Shown piece after piece: positions 47,405-48,914 of a stretch of DNA of 48,914 bases. The stretch is from Streptomyces sp. MUM 2J (GTDB taxonomy: Bacteria; Actinomycetota; Actinomycetes; Streptomycetales; Streptomycetaceae): contig NZ_JADWYM010000048.1 of NCBI RefSeq assembly GCF_022414535.1, positions 1 through 48,914 of the forward strand, written 5' to 3'. Below the pieces are notes generated by a model that saw only the letters and a program-made list of their open reading frames with translations, had not been told where the DNA came from and ran no database searches. Position numbers and translations under genes: made by a program. Positions within the stretch are counted from its first letter, which is position 1, and the number at the start of each line of letters is the position of its first letter.

Positions 47405-48714
47405 TGGCGTTCACCGGACGCGCCGCGCTCCTCGCGGCACTGGGCTCCGTCCCCGTCGGGATCTGGGGAGCCGACTGGACCGGCATCCTCGCCGTGAACA
47501 CCCCCCTCGCGGTGGCGTGCGCCTGCGACTTCGCCCTGGCCGCGCCGGTACGGCGCCTGGGCCTGACCCGCTCCGGCGACACATCGGTCCGCCTGGGCGG
47601 CACGGCCGACGTCACCCTCACCGTGGCCAACCCCTCCCGCCGTCCGCTCCGCGCGCACCTGCGCGACGCGTGGCCCCCCAGCAGCTGGCTGCCCGGCACG
47701 GAGGTCACGGCCTCCCGCCACCGCGTCGCCGTTCCTGCGGGCGAACAGCGTCGCCTCACCACCCGGCTGCGCCCGACCCGGCGAGGCGACCGCAAGGCCG
47801 ACCGGGTGACGATCCGCTCGTACGGCCCCCTGGGCCTCTTCTCCCGCCAGGGCACCCACGAGGTCCCCTGGACGATGCGTGTCCTGCCACCGTTCACCAG
47901 CCGCCGGCACCTGCCCTCGAAGCTGGCCCGCCTCCGGGAACTCGACGGACGCACCAGCTCGCTCCAGCGTGGCGAAGGCACGGAGTTCGACAGCCTGCGC
48001 GCCTACGTCCCGGGGGACGACACCCGCTCCATCGACTGGCGGGCCACAGCCCGCCAGAACGCGGTCGCCGTCCGCACCTGGCGCCCGGAACGGGACCGCC
48101 ACATCCTGCTGGTCCTGGACACCGGCCGCACCTCCGCGGGCCGTGTGGGCGATGCCCCGCGCCTCGACGCAGCCATGGACGCGGCTCTTCTCCTGGCCGC
48201 ACTGGCCGCCCGAGCGGGCGACCGGGTCGACCTGCTCGCCTACGACCGCCGCGTACGGGCCCTCGTCCAGGGCCGCACCGCGGGCGACGTCCTGCCGTCC
48301 CTGGTCAACGCCATGGCCACGATCGAGCCCGAGCTGGTGGAGACGGATGCTCGCGGCCTGTCGGCGGCGGCCCTGCGGACGGCGCCCCGCCGCTCACTGA
48401 TCGTCCTCTTCACGACGCTCGACGCCGCCCCGGTCGAGGAGGGCCTGCTTCCCGTCCTCCCGCGGCTGACGCAGCGCCACACGGTCCTGGTGGCCTCCGT
48501 GGCCGATCCGCACATCGCGGCCATGGCGCGGGCCCGCGGTACGACGGACGCGGTGTACGAGGCGGCAGCGGCGGCCCAGTCCCGGACAGAACGCCACCGG
48601 ACCGCCGAGCAGCTCCGCCGGCACGGCGTCACGGTCGTCGACGCGACCCCGGACGACCTCGCGCCGGTGCTCGCCGACACGTATCTGGCCCTGAAGTCGG
48701 GCGGACGCCTGTGA
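47404..48714 (+). CDS. DUF58 protein with vWA-like domain
   Basis: 436 residues; ATG shares a base with the upstream stop (TGATG). Two N-terminal TMs (about 5-45) precede a beta-rich CARDB-like part (TADVTLTVANPSRRPLRAHL) and the DUF58 core FDSLRAYVPGDDTRSIDWRA. The vWA-like part begins HILLVLDTGRTSAGR: the MIDAS motif DxSxS is altered (DTGRT), so metal binding may differ. It is the presumed partner of the MoxR ATPase. Last gene of the operon; a long imperfect hairpin follows. Confidence 0.93.
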
Positions 48715-48731
48715 GCTGACTCCGAGCCGAT

Positions 48732-48782
48732 CGGGGGAGATCCGGGGATCAGGGACCAAGGGATTCCCCGGCGACTCCCCCG
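48732..48782 (+). terminator. Terminator of the MoxR/DUF58 operon
   Basis: Two nested arms: CGGGGGA (48732-48738) with TCCCCCG (48776-48782), and CCGGGGA (48742-48748) with TCCCCGG (48765-48771), giving a bulged hairpin 17 bp after the stop. Confidence 0.4.
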
Positions 48783-48807
48783 GGCAGCAGGGCACCATGA
48801 ACGCAGA

Positions 48808-48836
48808 AAACCCCGCACCGAACCGGTGCGGGGTTT
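48808..48836 (-). terminator. Rho-independent terminator of the rrn operon
   Basis: AAACCCCGCACCG (48808-48820) pairs with CGGTGCGGGGTTT (48824-48836), 13 bp with a 3-nt loop. Read on the minus strand it ends in TTTTCTGC, just beyond the 5S rRNA. It is the only terminator here with a T-tract and may work in both directions. Confidence 0.75.
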
Positions 48837-48847
48837 CCTCAAGAATT

Positions 48848-48914
48848 GTTCGGCGGCGTCCTACTCTCCCACAGGGTCCCCCCTGCAGTACCATCGGCGC
48901 TGTAAGGCTTAGCT
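48848..48914 (-). rRNA. rrf: 5S rRNA, 3' portion (cut by window end)
   Basis: Read on the minus strand the sequence runs AGCTAAGCCTTACAGCGCCG to GTGGGAGAGTAGGACGCCGC and ends CCGAAC, the 3' half of Streptomyces 5S rRNA. The 5' half and the 23S/16S genes should lie beyond the window. The exact 3' end is uncertain by a few bases. Confidence 0.95.

Overview
The window is very GC-rich, with GTG starts, ATGA/TGATG overlaps, actinobacterial lineage genes (mtrA-mtrB-lpqB, an Rv3235-like gene beside secA, a 180-kDa-class NAD-glutamate dehydrogenase) and the 3' end of an rrn operon. Together these indicate a Streptomyces chromosome core region. From memory, the gene order resembles the S. coelicolor segment running from a sugar ABC transporter through ohrA/ohrR, gdh, secA, hpf and mtrAB-lpqB to an rRNA operon; this was not checked by alignment.

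Layout. 1-2356: 3' part of an FtsK/EccC-like ATPase. 2705-6364: sugar ABC importer (lipoprotein plus two permeases, no ATPase). 6534-13412: three tandem proteins of about 740 residues, each fusing a GT2 glycosyltransferase to a CDP-glycerol glycerophosphotransferase-like (TagF/TagB) domain. 13603-15162: a GT-C-like membrane protein. 15176-16198: divergent ohr/ohrR with a shared operator. 16570-16973: small coding remnants. 16960-19536: a TetR regulator divergent from a TagG/TagH-type polymer exporter. 19693-24669: NAD-GDH. 25384-28453: DJ-1/PfpI, HAD hydrolase, DUF6912 and Rv3235-family proteins. 28648-31461: secA. 31731-33718: GNAT acetyltransferase and a winged-helix protein. 33740-36615: orphan NarL-type response regulator, hpf and comF-like. 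36859-42999: lpqB, mtrB, mtrA and mtnA on the minus strand. 43140-48714: membrane protein, DUF4129, DUF4350, MoxR ATPase and DUF58. 48808-48914: rrn terminator and the 3' part of 5S rRNA.

How the parts fit. The TagF-like trio, the GT-C-like protein and the TagGH-type exporter look like one cell-wall glycopolymer system: polymer synthesis or decoration, then export, with the TetR protein controlling the exporter. The most unusual signals are in this block. The three paralogues show complementary loss of catalytic motifs: two have Gln in place of the glycerophosphotransferase His, and the one that keeps the His has lost the GT2 DDGS-type motif. Two of them share a perfectly identical 120-bp tract, which suggests gene conversion. 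The exporter promoter is bracketed by repeated operators. Other points of note are a sugar permease with an extra beta-rich extracytoplasmic insert, and paired direct repeats resembling DnaA boxes upstream of the comF-like gene. The rest is conserved Streptomyces housekeeping. No insertion sequence, prophage, CRISPR array or tRNA was seen.
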